Positions 1 through 8,191 of a stretch of DNA of 64,000 nucleotides are shown in pieces; position 1 is the stretch's first letter, and each line of letters begins with the position of its first letter. A program made the translations under genes and the position numbers. The stretch covers positions 1,406,249 through 1,470,248 of the forward strand of contig NZ_KQ758482.1 in the NCBI RefSeq assembly GCF_001456935.1, written 5' to 3'. This DNA comes from [Bacillus] enclensis. Lineage in GTDB: Bacteria > Bacillota > Bacilli > Bacillales > Bacillaceae_B. Below the pieces are notes generated by a model. The model was given only the letters and a program-made list of their open reading frames with translations, was not told where the DNA came from and did not search any database.

Positions 1-97
1 ATGTATGCTCCAAATCATTCGCTTCATATTCATACAAGCCTTCTTTCCACGATTTGATTGACTGCCAAACTTGTTTATCCCGATCGGACCAGCTCAT
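1..97 (-). CDS. N-terminal part of an EcsC-like protein (partial)
   Basis: Only the first 32 codons are in the window; the gene runs off the left edge. The ATG at 97 follows a good ribosome binding site (taaggagtgg). The peptide begins MSWSDRDKQVW and continues with a W-rich, acidic stretch ending near EANDLEHT. This resembles, from memory, the start of Bacillus EcsC-family proteins (helical, membrane-associated, function unclear). The family call is an inference from a short fragment; that a protein starts here is much surer than its identity. Confidence 0.5.
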   Translation of the reverse strand, partial: MSWSDRDKQVWQSIKSWKEGLYEYEANDLEHT

Positions 98-209
98 GAC
101 TTCCACTCCTTACAGTTACGAAATTAGTATAAGTATATCATACAACTTCTGTCCCCGATGAAAATGCAAAGTGAATTTTCTGTAATTTTATCTTCTATTA
201 TATAACCGC

Positions 210-244
210 AAAAAAACAGGACCGTCAATATGGAGGTCCTGTTT
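210..244 (-). terminator. Rho-independent terminator of ackA
   Basis: Inverted repeat AACAGGACC/GGTCCTGTT around a short loop, followed by a run of T on the minus strand, directly after the ackA stop codon. Confidence 0.85.
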
Positions 245-257
245 GATTCAGCCTATA

Positions 258-1451
258 TTAAATGTTTCCTTTTTCAACAACGTCACGGGCGATCATGACT
301 TCTTCGTTAGTCGGGATGACCATGACTTTTACCGGTGAGTGCGGGTAGTTGATGAAAGTTTCTTCACCGCGCACGTTATTGCGTGCAGGATCCCAGTATA
401 CACCCATGAATTCAAGGCCTTGAAGTACTTTTTCACGGACAAGGGTGCTGTTTTCACCGATGCCGGCAGTGAATACGATCGCATCCACCCCGTACATGCG
501 TGAAGCGTAGGAACCGATATATTTATGAATGCGGTTCGCGAATACTTCGAGGGCAAGCTCTGCACGTTCATTTCCTTCAGAGGCCTGCTGCTCAATATCA
601 CGAAGGTCGCTTGAGAATCCGGATACACCAAGCATTCCTGATTTTTTATTCAGGATATTCAACACTTCTTCCGCTGTTGAACCTGTTTTTTCCATAATGA
701 ATGGAATCAATGCCGGGTCGATGTTCCCTGAACGGGTACCCATCGCTACACCTGCAAGTGGTGTGAAGCCCATGGACGTATCGATTGATTTTCCACCTTC
801 GATGGCAGCGATACTCGCACCATTACCAAGGTGGCAGGAAATCAGGCGCACCTGCTCCTTCGGACGGCCAAGCATTTCAGCGGCTCTCTCAGATACGTAT
901 TTATGTGAAGTACCGTGGAATCCGTATTTACGGATGCCGAAATCTTCATAATACTCATAAGGGAGGCTGTATAAGAATGAGCTTTCAGGCATGGACTGGT
1001 GGAAAGCCGTATCAAATACCGCTACTGCGGGTACATTCGGAAGCACGTTCTTGAATGCTTTGATACCTGTCAGGTTCGCAGGATTATGAAGCGGAGCAAG
1101 ATCTGACAGTTCACCGATCTTTTCAATTACTTCATCCGTGATGAGGACAGACTCGTTAAAGACTTCCCCTCCGTGTACGACACGGTGTCCGATTCCCTGA
1201 ATTTCATCAAGAGAACCGATGATGCCAAAGCCGGTCAGCTTGTCCAATAACATTTTGACCGCTACTTCGTGATCAGGGATATCCGTTACTTCCTCTTTCT
1301 TTTCACCGTTCACTGATATGTTGAAAACCGCATTGTCCAAGCCAATACGCTCAATAAGTCCTTTAGTGATAACTGTTTCTTCAGGCATATCGAAAAGCTG
1401 AAACTTCAAAGATGAGCTTCCAGCATTGATCGCAATGATTTTGTTTGCCAC
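258..1451 (-). CDS. ackA: Acetate kinase
   Basis: Makes acetate and ATP from acetyl phosphate and ADP (overflow metabolism, Pta-AckA pathway), in the cytoplasm. The 397 residues match the usual family length. Seen: the N-terminal [10 protein letters not shown] phosphate-binding motif, [35 protein letters not shown] and FTAGIGENS, all standard for the acetokinase fold. The start is GTG at 1451, with AAAGGAGCG at good spacing upstream; no better ATG exists. It is followed by its own terminator, and ytxK lies upstream after a long repeat-filled gap, so it is probably monocistronic. A consensus cre site about 125 bp upstream suggests activation by CcpA, as known for B. subtilis ackA. Confidence 0.98.
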   Translation of the reverse strand: MANKIIAINAGSSSLKFQLFDMPEETVITKGLIERIGLDNAVFNISVNGEKKEEVTDIPDHEVAVKMLLDKLTGFGIIGSLDEIQGIGHRVVHGGEVFNESVLITDEVIEKIGELSDLAPLHNPANLTGIKAFKNVLPNVPAVAVFDTAFHQSMPESSFLYSLPYEYYEDFGIRKYGFHGTSHKYVSERAAEMLGRPKEQVRLISCHLGNGASIAAIEGGKSIDTSMGFTPLAGVAMGTRSGNIDPALIPFIMEKTGSTAEEVLNILNKKSGMLGVSGFSSDLRDIEQQASEGNERAELALEVFANRIHKYIGSYASRMYGVDAIVFTAGIGENSTLVREKVLQGLEFMGVYWDPARNNVRGEETFINYPHSPVKVMVIPTNEEVMIARDVVEKGNI

Positions 1452-1573
1452 GATGTATCGCTCCTTTTAATTTAGGATCTTGATTATCTATATTGTGTTC
1501 ATAGAATCACTTTTTATCTCTCAGTTTCTCATTTAATCACTGTCCACTCCCTATTTCAAGAAAAAGCTTGAAA

Positions 1574-1587
1574 TGACATCGTTTTCA
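1574..1587. promoter_or_regulatory. cre site (CcpA operator) upstream of ackA
   Basis: TGACATCGTTTTCA fits the cre consensus TGWNANCGNTNWCA at every position, and its complement TGAAAACGATGTCA also fits. It lies 123-136 bp upstream of the GTG start. An upstream position is what CcpA activation requires, and B. subtilis ackA is a known CcpA-activated gene. Confidence 0.8.
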
Positions 1588-1698
1588 TGTTAAATTAAAT
1601 ATTTTCACAAAATTCCAAATGGATTCACTCTTTTTTTACCGCATAAAGGAATGAATTAAACTTTTTCACATTTGCTAGTTCTTTACGTTCCATGCACA

Positions 1699-1770
1699 AG
1701 AATCCCCGGGGAGCAGGCCGAGCCATTTAAGTCTCGCTTCTGAACAGGGATTCTTTCGTCAAGCTTGTAC
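1699..1770. repeat. Hairpin-forming repeat remnant
   Basis: The inverted pair AAGAATCCC (1700-1708) and GGGATTCTT (1749-1757) encloses a GC-rich middle. The phrase around gggagcaggccgagcc resembles the 'gaggaagtcgagcc' core of element C at 39866-39922, so this is probably a decayed copy of that family. No gene is visible from 1452 to 2330; the stretch holds the ackA control region, this hairpin and two repeat arrays. Confidence 0.45.
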
Positions 1771-1860
1771 TTTAATAGTCTCGTTATGGCTCTATTTGAG
1801 AAGCTCTATTTAAGAATGGGGTCGCGCGCAAGTAGGGGATTATTGTTCCTGAAATCAGAA

Positions 1861-1987
1861 TTGCGCCACTTTCCGGTTAATTGCGCCGGAATCCCGATAA
1901 TTGCGCCACTTTCCGGATTATTGCGCCGGAATCTTGATTATTGCGCCACTTTCCGGATTATTGCGCAGGAATCCCGATAATTGCGCC
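1861..1987. repeat. Array of exact 20-bp units with ATTGCGCC core
   Basis: Six consecutive 20-bp units start at 1861, 1881, 1901, 1921, 1941 and 1961, with a seventh partial unit at 1981. Each begins TTGCGC. Two variants alternate strictly: one continues CACTTTCCGG, the other CGGAATC. Similar ~20-bp arrays occur at 27391 and 63691 in the inverse orientation (GGCGCAAT). No coding function is apparent. Confidence 0.9.
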
Positions 1988-2051
1988 GCCACACAGGGAC
2001 AGCAGTCTGTATCCTGGGCCCGATCAACGATTTTCAGGAAGCAAAATGACG

Positions 2052-2178
2052 ATTCTGCCCTTCAATCGTATAATTGCACCCTTCAGAATCACGATTACAC
2101 CCTTCATCGACACTATTCTACCCTTCAACAAATTATTTCTCCCTCTCAAAAAATTAATTGCACCCTACATGTCGAAAA
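2052..2178. repeat. Degenerate 21-bp-period array (ATTnyrCCCTTCA)
   Basis: Six units of 20-22 bp begin at 2052, 2073, 2094, 2115, 2135 and 2157. Each starts ATT and most carry ACCCTTCA or a close variant. The second and last units begin ATTGCACCC, close to the ATTGCGCC core of the neighbouring array, so this is probably a diverged relative. Confidence 0.7.
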
Positions 2179-2284
2179 ATCTTCATCCTGCCTGCTCCCC
2201 AGGCCGCTCCCCCAAACGCTGGGGGGTCTCCACATTTCCTCTGTCTCCCATCGAATTCAAGTGCCGCCCCCTCCAATCATTGAA

Positions 2285-2320
2285 AAAGTAAAAGAGACTG
2301 CCCTAATCAAGAACAGTCTC
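2285..2320 (-). terminator. Terminator of ytxK
   Basis: GAGACTG...CAGTCTC stem followed by TTTTACTTTTT on the minus strand, just beyond the ytxK stop. Confidence 0.75.
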
Positions 2321-2330
2321 CAATCAAGCA

Positions 2331-3317
2331 TTATTTATTTTCAACCAGCCACTGATCAATCTTGCCAAGGATATCTTCTAATGCACGCTGATTTGAGAGG
2401 CTTGGAAGATTCGCGAGCAGGACTTCTTTCGGCGCTTTCAAACCTTCTTTCTTCTTTTGAAGAATCAGGATGCTTTTGGCCGAGTTCTTATTTTTAAAGA
2501 GTGAAAGAGGCAGCTGCAGGAAGCCCTGTATGTTCACTTTTTCTTTTAAAAATAAATGAAGCTGGCTGCTGAGCGGTGATTCGAACAGTGCATTCGGGAC
2601 GATGAAGAACAGGTAGCCGCCTTCTTTCGTATGCTTCAGGCTTTGTTCGATGAATAAATGATGTGCGTAGGAATGCCCTTCTTCCGCTTTCAATTCATAA
2701 TCGCCGGCTCTGATATCGTTCGGATAGTATCCAACAGGAAGATCGCTGAGAACGATATCTACCGGGTCGATGAAAAGAGGCTCCAAGGCGTCCTGATTGA
2801 ACAGCTGCAGAGGGTGCTTTTGAAGATTGGCCCCTACATAGGCCAACTTGATCAGCACTTCATCGATTTCCACCCCAATGGAGTCGGATTCGACGTGTGG
2901 CATCTGATTCAACACAGTTGTCAGGAGATTCCCTGTACCGATCGCCGGGTCCAGCACAGTCAGCTTTTCGCTGCCCTGAGTGAATTTATTGACGAGGAAG
3001 CTGATAAACAACCCGAGGGAATCCGGGGTCATCTGATGATTTGGCTGAACGTTTTCCTTCATACCCTTGAGGATGGCAAACTGAAAGGCTTTGCGGATAT
3101 CCTCATTTTCAAAGCTTCCGATCTTGATTTCTTCATATTTTTTATGTAGACGTTTTTTTGTCAGTTCGCTTACTTCATCTTGAAGGATCTCGCCTTGAAA
3201 AAGGTTTTCCCCTGTTTCGGCCACGGCTTCCAGATAGCTGCATGCGAGCTCTTCCTTAAGAAGCTGTGACGTTTCATCGATGATCGCGAAAAGAGATTCG
3301 ACTGGCGAATTCATCAT
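2331..3317 (-). CDS. ytxK: Class I SAM-dependent methyltransferase-like protein YtxK
   Basis: Homologue of B. subtilis YtxK, which lies between ackA and tpx there too. A helical N-terminal part (about 1-85) precedes an N6-adenine-methylase-like fold. Motif I is LDPAIGTGNLLTTVL near residue 115. The usual (N/D)PPY catalytic motif reads SDLPVGYYP, so base methylation activity is doubtful. GGYLFFIVPNALFES follows as motif VI-like. I chose the ATG at 3317: TAAAGG lies about 10 nt before it, whereas the ATG at 3326 touches the Shine-Dalgarno sequence. The result, 328 residues, is close to the B. subtilis length. The true substrate is unknown. Confidence 0.88.
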   Translation of the reverse strand: MMNSPVESLFAIIDETSQLLKEELACSYLEAVAETGENLFQGEILQDEVSELTKKRLHKKYEEIKIGSFENEDIRKAFQFAILKGMKENVQPNHQMTPDSLGLFISFLVNKFTQGSEKLTVLDPAIGTGNLLTTVLNQMPHVESDSIGVEIDEVLIKLAYVGANLQKHPLQLFNQDALEPLFIDPVDIVLSDLPVGYYPNDIRAGDYELKAEEGHSYAHHLFIEQSLKHTKEGGYLFFIVPNALFESPLSSQLHLFLKEKVNIQGFLQLPLSLFKNKNSAKSILILQKKKEGLKAPKEVLLANLPSLSNQRALEDILGKIDQWLVENK

Positions 3318-3379
3318 ATCATTCATTCCTTTACCAACGTTTTCTGTCCTCTATTTTACCCGCCGCCGGGCAGTTTGTA

Positions 3380-3422
3380 AAAACAACAATGCTGACCATA
3401 CAGCGAAGGCAGGTCAGCATGT
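3380..3422 (-). terminator. Terminator of tpx
   Basis: ATGCTGACC...GGTCAGCAT stem followed by a T-rich stretch (TTGTTGTTTTT) on the minus strand after tpx. Confidence 0.75.
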
Positions 3423-3444
3423 CCCTTTTCTCTAGTGAGTTGTA

Positions 3445-3945
3445 TTATTTCGCATTCTTCACTGCTTCTACTGCAGCATCGTAATCCGGGTGATTGGTTG
3501 CTTCACTCACATATTCCACATAAGTGACTTCATCATTGCTGTCGACCACAAATACGGCACGTGCAAGCAAACGCAATTCCTGGATGTGAACGCCGTATGC
3601 TTCACCGAATGAAAGGTCGCGGTGATCGGAAAGCGTCTGGACATTTTCAATTCCGTTCGCTCCGCACCAGCGCTTTTGCGCGAAAGGAAGGTCGACTGAA
3701 ACAGTCAATACTTCAACGTTATCAAATTTCGTTGCTTCTTCGTTGAATTTTCTTGTTTGTGCATCACAAACACCAGTATCAATTGAAGGAACGACACTGA
3801 TCAAACGAACCTTACCCTTTGAATCATTCAGAGTCACTTCTGATAAATCATTTGCAAGTACGGTGAAATCAGGTGCTTTGTCCCCGACTTTCACTTCGCT
3901 GCCAAGCAGTGTTACAGGGTTGTTCTTAAATGTAATGTTTGCCAT
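3445..3945 (-). CDS. tpx: Thiol peroxidase (2-Cys peroxiredoxin)
   Basis: Reduces hydrogen peroxide and organic peroxides with electrons from thioredoxin. The 166 residues match the Tpx family. The peroxidatic cysteine is C60 in [14 protein letters not shown] and the resolving cysteine is C94 in [11 protein letters not shown]. The ATG at 3945 follows AGGAGGAACAA; the reading frame continues upstream but has no Shine-Dalgarno sequence and enters a repeat. It has its own terminator, so it is probably a single-gene unit, as in B. subtilis. Confidence 0.97.
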   Translation of the reverse strand: MANITFKNNPVTLLGSEVKVGDKAPDFTVLANDLSEVTLNDSKGKVRLISVVPSIDTGVCDAQTRKFNEEATKFDNVEVLTVSVDLPFAQKRWCGANGIENVQTLSDHRDLSFGEAYGVHIQELRLLARAVFVVDSNDEVTYVEYVSEATNHPDYDAAVEAVKNAK

Positions 3946-4038
3946 TATTTGTTCCTCCTCTATGATTAGTATGTACAGTTTCATAGTACAGAAAATCGGA
4001 TGTGCAACGCAACTGATAAGGGTCGAGATGTTAAAATG

Positions 4039-4175
4039 CCACAGTTGATTTCGGTGCAAGACTTCGTTTTCCGCCGGCGGCCGTTGAGCCTCCGCGTCGC
4101 TAAAGCTCCTGCGGGGTCTCACCTGGCCCGCTTCTCCCGCAGGAGTCTTCGACTTGCACCCTAATCAACTGCTGG
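4039..4175. repeat. Element A copy (palindromic intergenic repeat)
   Basis: Imperfect palindrome with outer arms TTGATTTCGGTGCAAGACTTCG and CGACTTGCACCCTAATCAA-like halves and an inner hairpin TTGAGCCTCC...GGGGTCTCAC. It is one of about ten copies in the window and fills most of the 3946-4264 gap. Confidence 0.85.
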
Positions 4176-4218
4176 TACACCTTCATACGCCATCCATCGA
4201 GACGATTATGGTTCTATC

Positions 4219-4248
4219 AAAAAAGAGCTGACTACAGAGTCAGCCCCC
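4219..4248 (-). terminator. Terminator of ytfJ
   Basis: GCTGACTCTGTAGTCAGC stem and CTCTTTTTTG tail on the minus strand, just after ytfJ. Confidence 0.85.
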
Positions 4249-4264
4249 TTAAGAAAATGTTTTT

Positions 4265-4741
4265 TTAGAAATCCATATTCTGCTTTGGTCCGTTTCCTTG
4301 TTGGCCGCTTCCCTGATCGTTCTTTTTCATCATGCCCTGGATTTTTTCGATTGCACCCGGGGCAAGGTCGAGCAGACGGTCCAAGAGGTGTGTGCTTTCG
4401 TCCAGATGAAGCATTTTGATGCCTCTTGAGCTGACGATCAGGAATGCGATCGGTGTGATGGAGACCCCGCCGCCGCTACCTCCGCCAAACGGCTGCTTCT
4501 TCGAAGACCCTTCACCGTCGCTGCCGCCTTTTCCTCCTTCAGAATCACCTTTTTTGCTTTTGCCGTCGATGTTAAATTCACTTCCGCCTGCAGCAAACCC
4601 GAAGCCTACTTTTGACACCGTCAAAATGACGCTGCCGTCAGGCGTTTCAACAGGATCGCCAATGATTGTATTTACATCGATCATCTCTTTTAAATTTTCC
4701 ATTGCAGTGGTCATAAGACCTTCAATCGGATGTTCAGACAT
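4265..4741 (-). CDS. ytfJ: GerW-family sporulation protein YtfJ
   Basis: 158 residues; B. subtilis YtfJ (about 151) is a forespore protein linked to germination. The N-terminal part MSEHPIEGLMTTAMENLKEMIDV and the IIGDPVETPDG / SKVGFGFAAGGSEF segments are the GerW (YtfJ) signature. A low-complexity Gly/Lys/Ser linker (about 78-110) separates it from a hydrophobic VSITPIAFLIVS strand. It ends with a disordered Gln/Gly-rich tail. It lies 15 bp downstream of ytfI on the same strand and is closed by a terminator, so ytfI-ytfJ is probably one transcript. Confidence 0.92.
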   Translation of the reverse strand: MSEHPIEGLMTTAMENLKEMIDVNTIIGDPVETPDGSVILTVSKVGFGFAAGGSEFNIDGKSKKGDSEGGKGGSDGEGSSKKQPFGGGSGGGVSITPIAFLIVSSRGIKMLHLDESTHLLDRLLDLAPGAIEKIQGMMKKNDQGSGQQGNGPKQNMDF

Positions 4742-4756
4742 GTCTAGTCCTCCTCG

Positions 4757-5479
4757 CTAAACTGATTGTTGTTCTTCTTCTGAGAGCCCTGAAAGAGACA
4801 ACGACTTGAAGTCCGGTTTGCCGCCTCTCCAGTACCGAAGTATCTTGAAACCTACTAGGATAGCATTCCCTATCCGAAACTGGATAATACATGAAAAATG
4901 AGTCTGGATGATGGCTTTCTGGAAGGATGGAATCACTTCGACCGATGGGGGTGACTGCAGCCTCATATATCCGCTGATGATGCCGATGATGCTTCCTTTC
5001 AAGCCCCATATCGCCCCTGTCATCGCCCCGGTGGAAGCAGCATCACCGGTTCCGAATAGGGTCTTCCAATGAATATGATCGATTTTCACTTTTTTCAAGA
5101 AAGTGCGGATGATCTTATGAAATCCTTTTACATGGGTAAGGATTTCTTTCGTATCATGCAGGCTGTTGATAAAATCTTTCGGAGAAATCTTCTTTTTAGA
5201 TTCTTTTTCACTCGAGGGCGCTTTTTCCTTCCCCCTCATTTTTTTCTCTTCGACCACGACATTGGGACCGTCGTCATCAAGTTTGACCAGCGGAACGTCG
5301 ATCGTGTATCTCAGCAAGCCGAACCAGGCCCGGAGCTTCACCTTGAAATGATCATTGTCATTCCCATGGTATAAAGTAAGGGTGATCGTTAATTTCGTTA
5401 TAATAATAAGAATAATGATGATAACTAATAATGCAGATAGAATGAGTAATGCCCATACCCAACCACTCAATTTTTTCAC
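4757..5479 (-). CDS. ytfI: DUF2953 membrane-anchored protein YtfI
   Basis: 240 residues with one strong N-terminal membrane segment (about 8-33, rich in I/L/V). A soluble domain follows with the DUF2953 pattern: FGLLRYTIDVPL near 55 and WKTLFGTGDAASTGAMTGAIWGLKGSIIG near 140-168. Function is unknown; in B. subtilis it is paired with ytfJ. The start is uncertain: GTG at 5479 lies only 2 nt from GAAGGG, and an in-frame TTG at 5470 has better spacing. Confidence 0.85.
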   Translation of the reverse strand: MKKLSGWVWALLILSALLVIIIILIIITKLTITLTLYHGNDNDHFKVKLRAWFGLLRYTIDVPLVKLDDDGPNVVVEEKKMRGKEKAPSSEKESKKKISPKDFINSLHDTKEILTHVKGFHKIIRTFLKKVKIDHIHWKTLFGTGDAASTGAMTGAIWGLKGSIIGIISGYMRLQSPPSVEVIPSFQKAIIQTHFSCIIQFRIGNAILVGFKILRYWRGGKPDFKSLSLSGLSEEEQQSV

Positions 5480-5572
5480 AACCCTTCAACTTTTCAGTAT
5501 GTACGTTGAAAGAAAAATTAAACGGTCTTCCCTTGATTTTTTTCGCCTGAGAAATGAGACGCTTTTGCGCAA

Positions 5573-5601
5573 TAAAAAAACCGCCCTATGAATAGAGCGG
5601 A
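5573..5601 (-). terminator. Terminator of yteJ (sppA-yteJ unit)
   Basis: CCGCTCTATTCATAGGGCGG stem followed by seven T on the minus strand. Confidence 0.88.
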
Positions 5602-5609
5602 ACATTCAC

Positions 5610-6176
5610 CTATACAGCCGGTGAGAATTCAAGTTTCTTCTTCTCCTGTACAACCGTTGTATCGGCAAACAGATCATGTATTCCCTGTTTCTTAGTGGTG
5701 AACGCCACCACGATATAAAGAATAAAAATGGTCGACGAAATGAAGCGGCCGATCAATTCCCTGAAGATGACAGTCCCCCACGTCGGACGGCTTCCCTTCA
5801 AGTCGATCACCTTGATTCCAAGTACCATTTTCCCGATCGTCTGACTGAAGAACTTTGTCATAAGGACAAAATAGCCGTAAAAGACAATTGCAGAAAGAAT
5901 GGAAATCGGCGCAAACATCGAACCTTCCACCAGTGAAACATCCAGGACTTTGAACACGGGTTTCACGATAAGCCGTGTGATGCTTCCGATGACGATGAGA
6001 TCGATCAGATAAGCCCACACCCTCAGCCAGAAACCTGCGAGAAAATATCCCCTTGTCTCTTTATATGGCGGAGGCGTCTGAATAACAGAGTGCTGCGAAG
6101 TCATTTCGTCATGTTTCTCTACGGTTTCCTCCTCGTGTACACGAGGTGCATCTTGATTTTCACTCAATTCATTCAC
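5610..6176 (-). CDS. yteJ: RDD-family membrane protein YteJ
   Basis: 188 residues. A polar, disordered N-terminus of about 45 residues precedes an RDD domain with three or four membrane segments: FWLRVWAYLIDLIVIGSI, ILSAIVFYGYFVLM and FISSTIFILYIVVAF. The family's conserved Arg and two Asp are seen as R52, D58 and the terminal HDLFADT. It starts 5 bp after the sppA stop, so the two are co-transcribed. In B. subtilis the sppA-yteJ operon protects against lantibiotics, with YteJ dampening SppA; that role here is inferred from orthology. Confidence 0.93.
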   Translation of the reverse strand: MNELSENQDAPRVHEEETVEKHDEMTSQHSVIQTPPPYKETRGYFLAGFWLRVWAYLIDLIVIGSITRLIVKPVFKVLDVSLVEGSMFAPISILSAIVFYGYFVLMTKFFSQTIGKMVLGIKVIDLKGSRPTWGTVIFRELIGRFISSTIFILYIVVAFTTKKQGIHDLFADTTVVQEKKKLEFSPAV

Positions 6177-6181
6177 CTTCC

Positions 6182-7192
6182 TTACTCAGAATATAGATAC
6201 ATCAATCTCGGGGCATTCGGCTGTGACAGAAGCTTCATCAATGCGGTTGCTTCAAAGTCCTTGCCAATCATCTTCTTGGCGCTCATGCTGAATAATTCTG
6301 AGAAAGGATCGCCGCTTGTATATTCAAATACTTCTGCGCCTTTCAGATTATGATCTTTCTTCATCGCAGCGATGACATCTTCAATGTATCCGAACTCATC
6401 AATCAAGTTGGCATCTTTCGCCTGCTGGCCGTCGTAGATTCTTCCATCTGCAATCTTTTTCACCTGTGCTTCAGACATATCACGTCCGCTTGCGATGACA
6501 TCCACAAATCCTTCATACGAGTTGTTGATCATTGTTTGAAGGATCTTTCTTTCTTCTTCTGTCATTTTCCTTGTCGGACTCATGATATCTTTATACGGAC
6601 CGCTCTTGATCGTCACGAAATCAACACCATATTTCTCGGCAAGCTCGGAGTAATTGATGCTTTGCATGATCACTCCCAGTGAACCGGTCAATGTTTCCTT
6701 GCTTGCAAAGATTTTCGTTGCGGGTGCAGATATGTAATATCCTCCTGAAGCCGCCATGCTGCCCATCGAAACATAAACAGGTTTTTTCGATTTTTCTATG
6801 ATCTCAACCAGCTTGGAATGGATTTGAGCGCTTTCAACCACTCCTCCGCCCGGTGAATTCACTTTAAGGATGATCCCTTTAACTGAATCATCTTCCTGAA
6901 CGGCATCCAGCTTTTCCATGAATAGTTCATGATTATAGCCGGGGCTCTGGAACATGGACGCTGCATCTCCGGTATCCTGGATGACCCCATTCACCTCAAG
7001 CACCGCAATTCTCTTCTGCATGTTTCCATCCTCAATGATTTCTTCCCCAAAAGCCTGCTCGGTGCCGCCAAGCACCTCATCAAATGCCTTATTGAAATCC
7101 CCTGTCAATGCTGAAGTGGCGAAATTCACCACAACGGAGACAAAGAACAGACCTGCTGCAATCGCCAGGGCGATCCATCTTTTCGCATTCAT
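6182..7192 (-). CDS. sppA: Signal peptide peptidase SppA
   Basis: Membrane-bound serine protease of family S49 that degrades leftover signal peptides and antimicrobial peptides. 336 residues, single-domain Gram-positive type. One N-terminal membrane anchor spans about 7-26. The catalytic pair is visible: Ser149 in SMAASGGYYIS and Lys201 52 residues later, matching Ser147/Lys199 of B. subtilis. The oxyanion motif VNSPGGGVVES is at 111-121. The ATG at 7192 is preceded by AAGGGAGGAATATACTT. It is transcribed with yteJ downstream. Its promoter region faces nadK2 and carries a Fur-box-like palindrome. Confidence 0.97.
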   Translation of the reverse strand: MNAKRWIALAIAAGLFFVSVVVNFATSALTGDFNKAFDEVLGGTEQAFGEEIIEDGNMQKRIAVLEVNGVIQDTGDAASMFQSPGYNHELFMEKLDAVQEDDSVKGIILKVNSPGGGVVESAQIHSKLVEIIEKSKKPVYVSMGSMAASGGYYISAPATKIFASKETLTGSLGVIMQSINYSELAEKYGVDFVTIKSGPYKDIMSPTRKMTEEERKILQTMINNSYEGFVDVIASGRDMSEAQVKKIADGRIYDGQQAKDANLIDEFGYIEDVIAAMKKDHNLKGAEVFEYTSGDPFSELFSMSAKKMIGKDFEATALMKLLSQPNAPRLMYLYSE

Positions 7193-7234
7193 AAGTATAT
7201 TCCTCCCTTGTTTATCCTATCTTATGTAAGGATA

Positions 7235-7249
7235 TGAATATCATTCTCA
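7235..7249. promoter_or_regulatory. Possible Fur/PerR-type operator between sppA and nadK2
   Basis: TGAATATCATTCTCA (complement TGAGAATGATATTCA) matches 11 of 14 defined positions of the 7-1-7 Fur box TGATAATnATTATCA. It lies just upstream of an extended -10 (TGATAGAAT, 7260-7268) facing nadK2. A single weak match; not proof of iron or peroxide control. Confidence 0.35.
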
Positions 7250-7344
7250 TGGCAAATCATGATAGAATATTCACAAAGTTATTTTAGCAGACTTTTGATG
7301 GAATGGGAAAAATTATCCTACTAAATTTTGGGAGGTACATAGAA

Positions 7345-8145
7345 ATGAACAATCGCAGGAATATTTATTTTTACGTATTAAAAGATAAAGCCATCCAGCC
7401 CAAGCTCGACAAACTATATGATTTGGCAAACCGCTATGATTTCAATATCGTACAGTCCCATAAAGAAGCAAACATCATCGTGAGTGTAGGCGGTGACGGT
7501 ACATTCCTTCAGGCTGTCCGTAAAACAGGCTTCAGACAGGACTGCCTGTATGCAGGCATCTCGACAGGCGGTACGCTTAGCATGTACTGCGATTTCCATA
7601 TCGATGATACATCCAAAATGATCGATGCGATGACGAAAGAGCAAATTGAAGTAAGAAAATACCCAACCATTGAAGTCACGGTCGACGAGCAGACTTCTTT
7701 TCATTGCCTGAATGAATTCAGCATCAGATCCGGGATCATCAAGACGTTCGTAATGGATGTCTTCATTGATGATATCCACTTTGAAACATTCAGGGGGGAC
7801 GGCATGATCATCGCCACTCCGACGGGCAGTACAGCGTATAATAAATCCGTCAGCGGAGCGGTCGTCGATCCAATGATCCCTTGTCTTCAGGTCAGCGAAA
7901 TGGCTTCTCTGAACAACAACCGGTACCGTACCCTTGGATCGTCCTTCATCCTCAGCGACAAACGCCGCTTGGAATTGAAAATCGTACAGGATGGAAATGA
8001 CTACCCAGCGATGGGGATGGACAATGAAGCACTCAGCATCCAGCACGTTGAGAAAGTGGAAGCAAGATTAAGTGACAAAATCATTAAAACCGTAAAACTA
8101 AAGGACAACTCTTTCTGGGAGAAAGTAAAGCGTTCCTTCTTATAA
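7345..8145 (+). CDS. nadK2: NAD kinase (second paralogue)
   Basis: Phosphorylates NAD to NADP; cytoplasmic. 266 residues, equal to the second B. subtilis NAD kinase (YtdI/PpnKB, about 267). Key motifs: VSVGGDGTFLQAVR (GGDGT catalytic loop) near 55-68, LNEFSIRSG, and GMIIATPTGSTAYNKSVSG. The ATG at 7345 has GGGAGGT upstream; the frame extends further 5' but without a ribosome binding site. Divergent from sppA. A two-way terminator shared with rarD follows. Confidence 0.95.
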   Translation: MNNRRNIYFYVLKDKAIQPKLDKLYDLANRYDFNIVQSHKEANIIVSVGGDGTFLQAVRKTGFRQDCLYAGISTGGTLSMYCDFHIDDTSKMIDAMTKEQIEVRKYPTIEVTVDEQTSFHCLNEFSIRSGIIKTFVMDVFIDDIHFETFRGDGMIIATPTGSTAYNKSVSGAVVDPMIPCLQVSEMASLNNNRYRTLGSSFILSDKRRLELKIVQDGNDYPAMGMDNEALSIQHVEKVEARLSDKIIKTVKLKDNSFWEKVKRSFL

Positions 8146-8154
8146 ACATAAAGT

Positions 8155-8187
8155 AAAAAAGCTCCGGCAAATGCCCGGAGCTTTTTC
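8155..8187. terminator. Bidirectional terminator between nadK2 and rarD
   Basis: AAAAAAGCTCCGG...CCCGGAGCTTTTT: A-run and T-run flank the stem, so it can end both convergent genes. Confidence 0.85.
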
Positions 8188-8191
8188 ACTG

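Noticed and set aside
1861-2178. CRISPR-like look of the regularly spaced repeats
   Set aside because: Conserved part is only 7-8 bp, period 20-21 bp, spacers of about 12 bp, no cas genes; does not fit any CRISPR type.
1765-2497. Open frames on the plus strand across the 20-bp arrays and the end of ytxK
   Set aside because: No ribosome binding sites; the peptides are just translations of the repeat units (for example repeated DYCAGI/IIAPLSG), and the last part is antisense to ytxK.
7414-8046. 210-codon open frame antisense to nadK2
   Set aside because: No Shine-Dalgarno sequence; full overlap with a clear NAD kinase; a shadow of its codon bias.
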